A stretch of 64,000 nt of DNA from Paraburkholderia sp. BCC1886 (GTDB taxonomy: Bacteria > Pseudomonadota > Gammaproteobacteria > Burkholderiales > Burkholderiaceae): the NCBI RefSeq assembly GCF_900996245.1, contig NZ_CAAJGK010000046.1:62001-126000 (forward strand). The letters run 5' to 3'. This document shows, one piece after another, positions 16,321 through 26,734 of this stretch. The position numbers were made by a program, and so were the translations under genes. Numbering within the stretch: position 1 is the first letter of the stretch; every line of letters starts with the position of its first letter. The notes under the pieces are model-generated. The model was not told the origin of the DNA. It made no database searches and worked only from the letters and a program-made list of their open reading frames with translations.

Positions 16321-18546
16321 ATGAAAAAGACTTCACACCTGAGCACGCAACGGTTTCCGCTTGCGCCCCTTGCGGCCGCCGCCCGGCACGCTTTCTCCGT
16401 GACGGTAGTGTGTTTCGCCGGCTTTTCGGCTCATGCCTACGCTGCGGACGCGGCCGATGCGCAAGGCACGGTATCCGACAACGCCCAGGCCGCATCCACG
16501 CTGCCCACAGTCAAGGTGCAAGGCTCGGCAGAACCGCTGCCAGGCAGTCTCTCGCCGGCGTTGCCCGGTGGCCAGGTCGCGAGCGGCGCACAAATCGGCG
16601 TGCTGGGTCAGCAAAAGCTCATCAACGTACCGTTCTCGGTTACCAGCTATACGTCGAAACTGATCGAAGACCAGCAGGCGCACACGCTAGCCGACGTCGT
16701 CGCCAACGACCCTGCCGTGCGTACCGCACTGGGCTACGGCACGATCGCTGAGACGTACATCATCCGCGGTTTCGAAGTCTATTCCGACGACGTCGCCCTG
16801 AACGGCATGTACGGCCTCACCCCGCGCCAGATGGTGGGCACCGGTGCGATCGAGCGCGTGGACATCTTCAAGGGCGCAACGGCGTTCGTGAACGGCGCCG
16901 CACCGGGCGGTTCCGGCGTGGGTGGCGATATCAACGTGCAGACCAAGGTGGCCGACGACAAGCCGCTCACCCGCGTGACGGTCGAGGGCAGTGCGTCGGG
17001 CGAGATCGGCACACGGGTCGACGTGGGCCGACGCTTCGGCGATAACGATCAGTTCGGTATCCGCGTGAACCAGACGGTCGAAGGCGGCGACGCGGCGATC
17101 CAGAAGGAAACGGATCATTCGCAGCAGACGGCCGTCTCGCTCGACTACCGCGGCGACAAGCTGCGTTTGTATGCCGACTTCCTTTATCAGAAGGAGCATC
17201 AGTCGGGGAACCGTCCGGTAGTCTTCGAAACCGGCGACGTGCTGCCCGGCACGCCTTCGGCGAGCTATAACTACGGACAACCGTGGACGTACTACCAGAC
17301 CGAAGACACCATCGGCATGCTGCGAGGCGAGTACGACATCACACGCAACTGGACGTTCTATGCAGGTGTTGGCTCGCGTCACACGACCGAGAACAGCACG
17401 ACCTCGAGCGTCTACGATTTCGACGGTGCGGGCTCCGCTTACCCGTTCCCGTCTATTCACAAGGAAAACGCGATCTCGGCGCAAGTCGGCGTGCGCGGCA
17501 AGTTCGACACCGGTCCGGTCTCGCATCAGTTCAATGCCGGCTGGCAGATCAATCGCGTAGCGGGCTATAACGCGTATGGCTTCGGCTCGGGCTATTCCAC
17601 CAGTCTGTACGACACGCCCGTCGTAGCGGAACCCGCGGCACCGACCACCGGCAACTTCGCCGACCCGGGCCTGACCAGCGTCGAACTGATGCGCAGCTTC
17701 GTCGTGTCGGACACGATGGGCTTCTTCAACGATCGCCTGCTGTTCACGATCGGCGCACGTCATCAGGATCTGCTCGAAAACGGCTACGGCTATGGCACGG
17801 AAGTGCAGAATGCGGCGTACTCCGCTTCGGCGACTACGCCGATCGTCGGGCTCGTCTACAAGATTCAGCCGAATCTGTCGGTTTACGCGAATCGGGCGGA
17901 AAGTCTGGTCGAGGGCGGCACGGCACCGACCAGCGCGGCGAACTCCGGCGCAGTGATCGCACCGTTTCGCGCCAAGCAGTACGAAGCCGGTGTGAAGTAC
18001 GACGCGAACCATTACGGCGCAGCGCTCGCTGTCTACCAGATCAAGCAGCAGGTCGCGTACACCAATGCGATCACCAACATCTACGGTGCGGATGGTGTGC
18101 AGCAGCACCGCGGCATCGAATTCTCGATGTACGGCGAACCGTTGAAGGGCGTGCGCCTGATTGGCGGCGTGTCGTACATCAACGCGAAGCTCGAAGACAC
18201 CGGCAGCAGCGCCGAAGAAGGTAATCGTCCGATCGGCGTGCCGGCATGGACCGCCAACGCCAATGTCGAATACGACGTGCCGCGTACGAACGGCCTCACA
18301 CTGACGGCGCGTGCGTTGTGGACGAGCACCCAGTTCCTCGACACCGCCAACACGATGCAGGTTCCGTCATGGACCCGCTTCGACGTCGGCGCGCGTTATA
18401 AGACCAAAGTGGCTGGACACGATACGAGTTTCAAGGTGATGGTGACCAACCTGGCGAACCACTCGTACTGGTCGTCGTCGCTCGGCGGTTACCTGACGCA
18501 GGCGCAGCCGCGTACGGCGTGGTTCTCCGTGACGACGGATTTCTAG
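16321..18546 (+). CDS. TonB-dependent receptor (siderophore receptor type)
   Basis: Outer-membrane receptor of 741 aa. The ATG at 16321 gives MKKTSHLSTQRF and a long signal peptide ending AHAYA-ADA. Next come a TonB-box/plug region (STLPTVKVQGSAEPLPG, SVTSYTSKLIEDQQAHTLADVVANDPAVRT, IRGFEVYSDDVALNGMYGL, ERVDIFKGATAFVNGAAPGGSGVGGDINVQTK) and a 22-strand barrel ending TAWFSVTTDF with terminal Phe. A possible Fur box suggests iron control. No siderophore synthesis or inner-membrane transport genes flank it. Upstream ATGs at 16273-16288 would spoil the signal peptide. Confidence 0.92.
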   Translation: MKKTSHLSTQRFPLAPLAAAARHAFSVTVVCFAGFSAHAYAADAADAQGTVSDNAQAASTLPTVKVQGSAEPLPGSLSPALPGGQVASGAQIGVLGQQKLINVPFSVTSYTSKLIEDQQAHTLADVVANDPAVRTALGYGTIAETYIIRGFEVYSDDVALNGMYGLTPRQMVGTGAIERVDIFKGATAFVNGAAPGGSGVGGDINVQTKVADDKPLTRVTVEGSASGEIGTRVDVGRRFGDNDQFGIRVNQTVEGGDAAIQKETDHSQQTAVSLDYRGDKLRLYADFLYQKEHQSGNRPVVFETGDVLPGTPSASYNYGQPWTYYQTEDTIGMLRGEYDITRNWTFYAGVGSRHTTENSTTSSVYDFDGAGSAYPFPSIHKENAISAQVGVRGKFDTGPVSHQFNAGWQINRVAGYNAYGFGSGYSTSLYDTPVVAEPAAPTTGNFADPGLTSVELMRSFVVSDTMGFFNDRLLFTIGARHQDLLENGYGYGTEVQNAAYSASATTPIVGLVYKIQPNLSVYANRAESLVEGGTAPTSAANSGAVIAPFRAKQYEAGVKYDANHYGAALAVYQIKQQVAYTNAITNIYGADGVQQHRGIEFSMYGEPLKGVRLIGGVSYINAKLEDTGSSAEEGNRPIGVPAWTANANVEYDVPRTNGLTLTARALWTSTQFLDTANTMQVPSWTRFDVGARYKTKVAGHDTSFKVMVTNLANHSYWSSSLGGYLTQAQPRTAWFSVTTDF

Positions 18547-18553
18547 GCGGAGG

Positions 18554-18572
18554 GCGGCGCGGGGTGCGCCGC
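18554..18572. terminator. Stem-loop between convergent genes
   Basis: GCGGCGC, five-base loop, GCGCCGC directly after the receptor stop. No T-run, so a weak intrinsic terminator at best. Confidence 0.35.
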
Positions 18573-18602
18573 TGCTAGAGTCCGTTCGTGCGGGTTCACG
18601 AT

Positions 18603-21044
18603 TCACTTCGCCAGTTGCCACTTCAACACTGGATTCGTCGCGCCCGCGGGCATCGCCCATACGCCTGTTTCACTGAAGTCATAACCTTGAAACGAAGCAG
18701 GCGTGCTCATTTGAGCGGTGCTCAATCCATTCGCGGCAGGGATAGTCGTACCGTACACGACGCCGACCGTTGCCCCCGTCGTGTCCTTATTCCAGTACAC
18801 GTCGCTGGCAATGGTGCCGGTGTTCGTCCGTGCTACACCGATAGGCGTATAGAAAGGTTGCGTGACGGGCCCCGTCCCAAACGACTGGCTGATCGTCCCA
18901 CTGTTGATAGCGACCAGCGCGGCGCCACCGCATGGCGTGCCGGCAGCGCCCCGGCAATAACCCTGTAGCGTTGTCGGCCCCGTCGCATAGGACTGGGCAA
19001 TCGAGCCGGAATTGTTGCCGACCAGGCCACCCGCTCCTTCAGCGATATAGCCCGCCGACTGCATACTCCCAGTAGCGAACGACTGAACGATACTTCCTTC
19101 ATTGGCGCCCGCCAGCCCGCCCATCGTGCCGCCTGTCGTCGCCGCGACGTTGCTCGAAGAACGCACGATCGTGCCGGCATTGCCGCCGACGAGCCCCCCG
19201 GCCACGCCCTCATCGACAGTCGAAAAATTTCCGCCACTGAGCGTGCCCGAGGTGTTGACGTGCACGACAGTCCCGTCGTTTTCCGCTGCGAGCATACCCA
19301 TGTAGGCGTAGAGACCGCCAAACAGCGGATTCGTCTGGCTGTTGACGCCCGTGCCGCTAACGCTCAGATTGCGAACGACGCCATTGCCGCCGATGGTGCC
19401 GAACATGCCGATCAATTGCGGAGTAGTCGGAGCGGCCGGGGACCATGCACCGAGCGTCAGCGAATCGATCGCATAGCCTTGACCCTCGAACTGCCCCGTG
19501 AACGGCGTTACCGCGTTCCCAATCGGCATGTAGGAACCGTCGCTGGTCGCGCTAGCGTCGATGTTCTTGCCGAGCGCGTAGTTTCCTGCAAGATTCTTCG
19601 AAACGTTCTGCAGATCGCCAAGCGAATTGACCAGTTGATAAGCGGTGATCTGCGTGACGAGCCCGCTATAGCTCCCCGGCGTCCATGCAGTATTCGCCAG
19701 TTGCACCCCGCCGGAATAGGTTCCGTTCATGTCGTAGAACGCGCCCACGGTGCCGGTACTTGCAGACCAGTCGATCGTGCCGGGATTCGCGATGCTGCCG
19801 CCATTGTCGATGCCGCTCGAGTCGGCGCGCAGCGTGAGGTTACCGTTGCCCGTATTTGCAATCGTTGTACCGGTTGCAACGGACAGATTGTGAAAGGCCG
19901 CGAGCGTGAGCGACGCCGGTCCACTCCAGCGAAGCGTAGAAGCGACGGCGAGATCGCCCGTCGCGCCGTTCGCGCCGGTCGTGATGACGTCGACCGAAGT
20001 ACCCGCATTCAGGCTTCGCTGTAACGCTGCCGCTGCACCGCCATCGATGGTGAACATTGGCGTCGTGAGATTCCACTGGCCAGCATGCACCGCAGCAGCA
20101 GCGCTGTACGCCAGCCGCGCTGCTTGCGTATCGACCGTCCCGCCACTGCCATCGGCGTTCCTCGCATCGATCTCGCCGCGTTGCTGCACGAGGCCCGTAT
20201 CGGCAACCAGCCACACGTGACCGTCACGATCAGCCGTGCCGTTGGCGCGCAAACGCGACCCGCCCCCGGCCAACGCATAGATATTGCCGTCCGCGGCTTC
20301 GAGATTGATCTGCGCCGCGCTGACCGTGCCCGTATCGACAATGCTGCCCTTGTTGCCCGTCTGCACGAATACCTGTCTGCCACTGGACGAATCCTGCAAC
20401 AGAACCTGTTGCCCGACTCCGAATTCCACCGTGCCGTTCGGTGCACTCACCTCACCCGTGTTCGCGACGGCGCGCCGCGAGACGAGAAACACGTCGCCAC
20501 CGCTCGAACTGATCTTGCCGAGATTGACGACCGCTGCGTTCGACTGTCCCGTCAGAGTGAGATTGCCGCCATTCATGAATTCGCAATTACAGACATCGAG
20601 GGTAGAAGCCACGAAACGGCCTCCTGTCGTAATCACGCCGGACGGCCCCACGACGATGCCTTGCGGATTGATCAGATAGACGCTGCCGCTGGCGTTGAGT
20701 CTTCCGAGAATGGCGGTTGGCGAATTGCCAGTCACGCGATTGAGTATCGCTCCCCCGCTGTCGTCGAAAGTGACCGTATTGCGATTGCCGATCGAAAAGC
20801 TTCTCCAGTCGATCACGCCGCGCGTTCCCGCGGCTTGCGTTATCACGACGTTGTTGCCACTGCTCGCAATTGCACCTTGGCCGCTCACATAATGGCCGCC
20901 TTGCGGCAGCACGCCGCTAGCGAACGTCGGCAACGCAGGGGCCATTCCAATGACGGGCAAGCCGAGAAGCAGCAGGCGTATCGCCCCGCGATGTCGTGTG
21001 GCAGGAGCCCACGAGCTGGGCTGACGGAGTGAACGAATCGACAT
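18603..21044 (-). CDS. Two-partner-secretion exoprotein (filamentous haemagglutinin N-terminal domain, GLUG repeats)
   Basis: Secreted beta-helix protein, 813 aa. AAGGAGG precedes ATG 21044. After a signal peptide ending near FAS-GVLPQGG, residues 45-190 form a TPS/haemagglutination-activity domain (NTVTFDDSGGAILNRVTGNSPTAILGRL, VYLINPQGIVVGPSGVI, GGRFVAST). The C-terminal half has GLUG-type repeats (GGLVGGNAGTI, GGLAGANEGSI, GGLVGNNSGSI). Such proteins need a TpsB outer-membrane pore; none is present within the window. Short for an adhesin, so perhaps a small exoprotein. Confidence 0.88.
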   Translation of the reverse strand: MSIRSLRQPSSWAPATRHRGAIRLLLLGLPVIGMAPALPTFASGVLPQGGHYVSGQGAIASSGNNVVITQAAGTRGVIDWRSFSIGNRNTVTFDDSGGAILNRVTGNSPTAILGRLNASGSVYLINPQGIVVGPSGVITTGGRFVASTLDVCNCEFMNGGNLTLTGQSNAAVVNLGKISSSGGDVFLVSRRAVANTGEVSAPNGTVEFGVGQQVLLQDSSSGRQVFVQTGNKGSIVDTGTVSAAQINLEAADGNIYALAGGGSRLRANGTADRDGHVWLVADTGLVQQRGEIDARNADGSGGTVDTQAARLAYSAAAAVHAGQWNLTTPMFTIDGGAAAALQRSLNAGTSVDVITTGANGATGDLAVASTLRWSGPASLTLAAFHNLSVATGTTIANTGNGNLTLRADSSGIDNGGSIANPGTIDWSASTGTVGAFYDMNGTYSGGVQLANTAWTPGSYSGLVTQITAYQLVNSLGDLQNVSKNLAGNYALGKNIDASATSDGSYMPIGNAVTPFTGQFEGQGYAIDSLTLGAWSPAAPTTPQLIGMFGTIGGNGVVRNLSVSGTGVNSQTNPLFGGLYAYMGMLAAENDGTVVHVNTSGTLSGGNFSTVDEGVAGGLVGGNAGTIVRSSSNVAATTGGTMGGLAGANEGSIVQSFATGSMQSAGYIAEGAGGLVGNNSGSIAQSYATGPTTLQGYCRGAAGTPCGGAALVAINSGTISQSFGTGPVTQPFYTPIGVARTNTGTIASDVYWNKDTTGATVGVVYGTTIPAANGLSTAQMSTPASFQGYDFSETGVWAMPAGATNPVLKWQLAK

Positions 21045-21259
21045 ATAGCCTCCTTGTCCGACTTCGCCTGCCACGGGACTGATTCATCGACGCAAAGCGC
21101 TGCATCGACGAAAGCAAGCAATTCAGCTTAGCAGATAGGTTGGTCCGTATGACTTAATAAAACACCGCTAGATTCACTCGTGACGAAGTCATGCGCCGAA
21201 TAGAACTGAACCGCGTCCGCCAAACTCTTTTTAGGGAAGCATGTCCGTTATCCAATAGA

Positions 21260-22144
21260 TCACAGCAACGGCAACGTCAACCTCAAATGCTCCGCAAACA
21301 CCTTCGTCAGATGAGCGGGCCGTTTCCGCTCGAAGCGAAGGGTAATGCCGATGGTAGGCAACAGCGGCAACGCGGGATCGTCATTAATGATATGCAAATC
21401 AGGAGCGACGGCAGTTCGTGTAATGACAGCAAACGCCTGTCCCGAGCGAACCAGCGCCGTCAATCCTGCAAGGCTGCTACTCGCATAAGCGATGCGATAG
21501 TTTCTACCCGCATCCTGCAGCGCTTCGCACGCGGCGATATGGTCGAGCGTATCGGCATCGGAAAGCGCGAGCGGCAATGGGTCGAATTGCGCGGACTCCA
21601 TGCCCGGATGGCTGACCCACACCAGCGGTTCGCGACGGATGATGTCGCTGTTCCCGTCATTCCCGGGCACCGACACGAGCGCCAGGTCCAGCGCGTGCAT
21701 GTCGAGGTGTTCGAGCAATCGCGGCGTAGGCGCACACATGACTTCGACCAGCGCATGAGGATGTTGAATCGAGAATTGCCGCAGCAAATGCGGCAGAAAG
21801 ACGGTGGCGTAATCGTCCGGACAGCCGAACCGGATTGTCCCTGTCAGCCCGTTTCCGGATAGATCGGCCATGGCCTCGTCGTGCACTCGCAGAATACGTT
21901 GCGCGTGAATCAGCAGACGCTCGCCGGGATTCGTCAACAGTACCCCTCGACCGGTGCGTTGAAACAGCGGCTGATCGACGATTTCTTCGAGACGCTTCAT
22001 CTGCTGGCTGAGTGCAGACTGGGTTCGCCCGATGCGATTCGCCGCCCGGCTGAGGCCGCGAACTTCCGCAATGACGATAAAGGACCGCAGCAGATCGATG
22101 TCGAGAGAAAGGCTCAAGATATTAGGCTCGCTTCTATCATCCAT
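21260..22144 (-). CDS. dgdR: LysR family regulator DgdR
   Basis: A 294-aa LysR regulator: DIDLLRSFIVIAEVRGLSRAANRIGRTQSALSQQMKRLEEIVDQPLFQRTGRGVLLTNPGERLLIHA is the N-terminal helix-turn-helix, followed by the two-lobe effector domain. It is divergent from dgdA with a 77-base gap, the arrangement described for the DgdR repressor of B. cepacia, which responds to 2-methylalanine. The name rests on the near-certain identity of dgdA and this synteny. An inverted repeat abuts its start codon, consistent with autoregulation. Confidence 0.85.
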   Translation of the reverse strand: MDDRSEPNILSLSLDIDLLRSFIVIAEVRGLSRAANRIGRTQSALSQQMKRLEEIVDQPLFQRTGRGVLLTNPGERLLIHAQRILRVHDEAMADLSGNGLTGTIRFGCPDDYATVFLPHLLRQFSIQHPHALVEVMCAPTPRLLEHLDMHALDLALVSVPGNDGNSDIIRREPLVWVSHPGMESAQFDPLPLALSDADTLDHIAACEALQDAGRNYRIAYASSSLAGLTALVRSGQAFAVITRTAVAPDLHIINDDPALPLLPTIGITLRFERKRPAHLTKVFAEHLRLTLPLL

Positions 22145-22145
22145 T

Positions 22146-22161
22146 AGAACTATTCGATTCT
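22146..22161. promoter_or_regulatory. DgdR operator candidate
   Basis: AGAA-N8-TTCT inverted repeat of 16 bases two bases upstream of the dgdR start codon and 61 bases before dgdA. It has the LysR T-N11-A spacing. Confidence 0.4.
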
Positions 22162-22209
22162 ATGAAATCAGAAAGCCTCCTAGACTGCAAGGGCTTTGAA
22201 CAACAGTAG

Positions 22210-23523
<1,314 letters not shown>

Positions 23524-23566
23524 TCGCACCGATATCGGAGGTATTTCGCCCCGCTTCCTTCGTCGG

Positions 23567-23598
23567 GCGCCGATGCCGTTCAGCACTGGCATCGGCGC
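23567..23598. terminator. Stem-loop between convergent dgdA and RND pump genes
   Basis: Perfect 11-bp stem (23567-23577 with 23588-23598) and a ten-base loop in the 97-base gap between two convergent stops. GC-rich without a clear T-run; likely a bidirectional terminator. Confidence 0.55.
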
Positions 23599-23620
23599 AC
23601 GTTCGCTGTTGCGTCAGGTC

Positions 23621-26600
23621 TCAGATTCCCGCTTGGGGCGTGGGGCTGTCTTGCACAACCTCACCCGCCTCTTCACCCGCAGCCGGTGGCTTCACCTTGA
23701 ACCAGATGGCGTACAGGGCCGGCAGAAACACCAGCGTCAACACGGTACCCACCGCCGTCCCGCCAATTAGCGTATAGGCCATCGATCCCCAGAACACGGA
23801 CGTCGTCAATGGAATGAACGCGAGCACTGCCGCCATCGCCGTCAGCAGCACCGGGCGCGCACGCTGGACCGTCGCTTCCACCACGGCGTGGTACGGCTCC
23901 ATCTTCTCGTCGTGCACGTTGTTGCGAATCTGCTCGATCAGAATCAGCGTGTTACGCATCAGGATACCGGCAAGACCAATCAGCCCGAGAATCGCGTTGA
24001 AGCCGAACGGCTGGTGGAACAGCAGTAACGTCGCCACCGTGCCGATAATCCCGAGCGGGCCTGTGAGGAACACCATCGCCATCGTCGGGAAAGAGCGCGT
24101 CTGAACGATCAGCACCAGCAGAATCAGCACCAGCATGACGGGGAAGATCGGCGCGAGCGCTGCATTGGCCTTGCCCGCCTCTTCGATATTACCGCCCATC
24201 TCGATCTTGTAGCCAGGCGGCAGCGACGCGATGATCGGCTGCAACTGCCGCATCACTTCCATCGACACTTGTGGCGGCTGCATCTTCTCGTCGATATCGC
24301 CGCGCACCGTAATCGTCGACAGTCTGTCGCGACGATGGAGGATGGGGTCTTCCGGACGCATTTCGATGTGCCCGATCTGGCTGATCGGCACGACCCGGCC
24401 ATCGTGATTCACCAGGTTCATGCCCTGCATCTTCGATGGGTCGAGACGGGTGTCGCCGCCGCTGCGAGCCACGATCTCGACCGTACGGATATCCTCGCGA
24501 ACCTGCGTGACCGGAATGCCCGTGAGCAGGAACTGAATCTGTTGCGAGGCATCCCCGGAACTCAACCCCATCTGCTGCAACCGGTCCTGGTCGAGCACGA
24601 AGTGCAACGTCGGCACCCGCTCCGCCCAGTCCTGATTCACCTGACGCATGTGCGGGTTAGCCTGCATGACTGCGAACACGCGTTGCGCAACGGCCCGTAC
24701 CTGCGTTTCGTCGGGACCCATTACACGGAACTCCACCGGAAAGCGCGTATATGGGCCGAAAACCAGTTGCGTCACCCGAACGCGCGCACCGGGCGCGAGA
24801 CCGTCGGCGACGGCTTTGCGCATCCGCAATTTCAGCGTCTCACGCGTGTTGGCGTCGGGCGTGAGCACGATGATCTTCGCGAACGACGGGTCGGGCAACT
24901 CAGGGTTGTAGGCGAGGAAAAAGCGCGGCGCGCCCTGCCCGATGTAGCTGGTCACGACCTTCGCTTCCGGCTGCTTTTTGAGCCACTGCTCGACTTCGAT
25001 CGTGGCCTTCTGCGTCGCCTCGATACTCGTGCCTTCCGGCATCTGCACTTCGACCAGCACCTCGGGACGGTCCGACTCCGGGAAGAACTGCTGTTTGACC
25101 ACGCCCATGCCGAGGATCGACAGCACGAACAGCACGACCACCGTGCCCGCCACCCAGAACTTGTGATCCACGCCTTTCCTGATTAGCCGCCGCATACGCT
25201 CGTAGTTCGGCGTGTGATAGATCGAGTCATAGCCATGCGCGAGCGGCTTGATGGCGGGCAGCAGTTTGACACCGAGATACGGCGTAAACGTCTGCGCCCC
25301 CAACCACGATGTGAGCAGCGCGAACGCCACGATCCAGAAAATGTTGCCCGCGTACTCACCTGCCGTCGAACGCGCAAAACCCACGGGCGTGAAGCCGATC
25401 ACGATCGTCAGCGTGCCGGCCAGCATCGCGGGCGCCACGTGATTCCACGAGTACGTCGCCGCCTTGACCCGGTCGTAGCCCTCTTCCATTTTGACCACCA
25501 TCATCTCGATGGTGATGATCGCGTCGTCGACCAGCAGCCCCAGCGCGATGATGAGCGCCCCGAGCGTAATCCGGTCGAAAATACGTCCGGTCAGACTCAT
25601 GATCACGAACACCACGGCAAGCGTAAGCGGTACCGCGGCAGCCACCACGATCCCCACGCGCCAGCCAAGACTCACGATGCTCACCAGCATCACCACGCCG
25701 AGCGCGACGAAGAACTTCAACATGAATTCGTCGACGGCATCGGCGATATTGACGGCCTGGTCGGTAATCTTGCTGAACCGGTAGCCGACCGGCAGTGAGG
25801 CCGAAACCTTCGTCTGCTCCTGTTGCAGCGACTTGCCCAGTTCCAGTCCGTTCCAGCCGTCCTGCATCACCACGCCGAGCGCAAGCGAGGGCACGCCGTT
25901 GTGACGAATCAGAGAAGTTGCCGGGTCTTCGTAACCGCGCGACACTTCCGCAATATCCGAGAGCTTGAGCGTGCGCCCCTTCGCGACGATAGGCGTATCG
26001 CGAATTTTCTGCAGGTCGTTCAGTGCACCGTCCAGCCGCGCATAAACCTGCGGGCCGTTCGTATCGATCGACCCGGCGGGCGTCACCGCATTCTCCTTTT
26101 GCAGCGCCGCGAAGACGTCGGCAGGATTGACACCGAGATTAGCGAGGCGCGCATACGAGAAGTTCACGAAGATGCGCTCGGGTCGCTCGCCGAGTATCGT
26201 CACCTTCTTCACGCCCGGCACCTTCAACATGTCCTGACGGATACTCTCGGCTTCACGCGTGAGCAGTCGCGCAGGCAGGTCAGGCGCCTCGAGTGCGTAT
26301 AGCGCGAACGTCACGTCGGAGTATTCGTCGTTGACGAACGGACCCAGCACGCCCTGCGGCAGTTTGGAACTTTCGTCGCTCAGTTTTTTACGCGCCTGAT
26401 AGAACTGCTCGGGCACATCTTTGGGCGGAGTCGTGTCTTTCAGCGTCAGTTGCATGAGCGCGAGTCCCGGCCGCGTGATGGTCTCGACGCGGTCGTACCA
26501 GTCCAGTTCCTGCATTCGCTTCTCGAGCGGCTCTGCGACGAGGTCCTGCATTTCCTGCGCGGTCGCGCCCGGCCAGACGGCGGTGACGGTCAACACCTTC

Positions 26601-26734
26601 ACCGTGAAGGCCGGATCTTCCGCGCGCCCGAGTTTCAGGAACGTCAGGACGCCGGTCAGAACCAGCGCAATGATCAGAAACAGCGTGACCGCGCGCTCGC
26701 GCACCGCGACAGCAGAGAGGTTGAAGCCGCTCAT
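23621..26734 (-). CDS. RND efflux pump inner-membrane permease (HAE1/AcrB-like)
   Basis: Proton-driven exporter of 1037 aa. N-terminal NLSAVAVRERAVTLFLIIALVLTGVLTFLKLGRAEDPAFTVKVLTVTAVWPGATAQEMQ is typical. The proton-relay region reads LGLLVDDAIITIEMMVVKMEEGYDR with the essential Asp pair; the C-terminal half repeats the 12-TM plan with a GLAGILMRNTLILIEQI block. Start ATG 26734 overlaps the adaptor stop (ATGA), so a longer upstream start is unlikely. Substrates unknown; the GRAEDP/VWPG features place it with multidrug rather than metal pumps. Confidence 0.94.
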   Translation of the reverse strand: MSGFNLSAVAVRERAVTLFLIIALVLTGVLTFLKLGRAEDPAFTVKVLTVTAVWPGATAQEMQDLVAEPLEKRMQELDWYDRVETITRPGLALMQLTLKDTTPPKDVPEQFYQARKKLSDESSKLPQGVLGPFVNDEYSDVTFALYALEAPDLPARLLTREAESIRQDMLKVPGVKKVTILGERPERIFVNFSYARLANLGVNPADVFAALQKENAVTPAGSIDTNGPQVYARLDGALNDLQKIRDTPIVAKGRTLKLSDIAEVSRGYEDPATSLIRHNGVPSLALGVVMQDGWNGLELGKSLQQEQTKVSASLPVGYRFSKITDQAVNIADAVDEFMLKFFVALGVVMLVSIVSLGWRVGIVVAAAVPLTLAVVFVIMSLTGRIFDRITLGALIIALGLLVDDAIITIEMMVVKMEEGYDRVKAATYSWNHVAPAMLAGTLTIVIGFTPVGFARSTAGEYAGNIFWIVAFALLTSWLGAQTFTPYLGVKLLPAIKPLAHGYDSIYHTPNYERMRRLIRKGVDHKFWVAGTVVVLFVLSILGMGVVKQQFFPESDRPEVLVEVQMPEGTSIEATQKATIEVEQWLKKQPEAKVVTSYIGQGAPRFFLAYNPELPDPSFAKIIVLTPDANTRETLKLRMRKAVADGLAPGARVRVTQLVFGPYTRFPVEFRVMGPDETQVRAVAQRVFAVMQANPHMRQVNQDWAERVPTLHFVLDQDRLQQMGLSSGDASQQIQFLLTGIPVTQVREDIRTVEIVARSGGDTRLDPSKMQGMNLVNHDGRVVPISQIGHIEMRPEDPILHRRDRLSTITVRGDIDEKMQPPQVSMEVMRQLQPIIASLPPGYKIEMGGNIEEAGKANAALAPIFPVMLVLILLVLIVQTRSFPTMAMVFLTGPLGIIGTVATLLLFHQPFGFNAILGLIGLAGILMRNTLILIEQIRNNVHDEKMEPYHAVVEATVQRARPVLLTAMAAVLAFIPLTTSVFWGSMAYTLIGGTAVGTVLTLVFLPALYAIWFKVKPPAAGEEAGEVVQDSPTPQAGI

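Noticed and set aside
16687..18108. 473-codon minus-strand frame inside the TonB receptor
   Set aside because: Antisense of a clear receptor gene with no ribosome site or recognisable domain.
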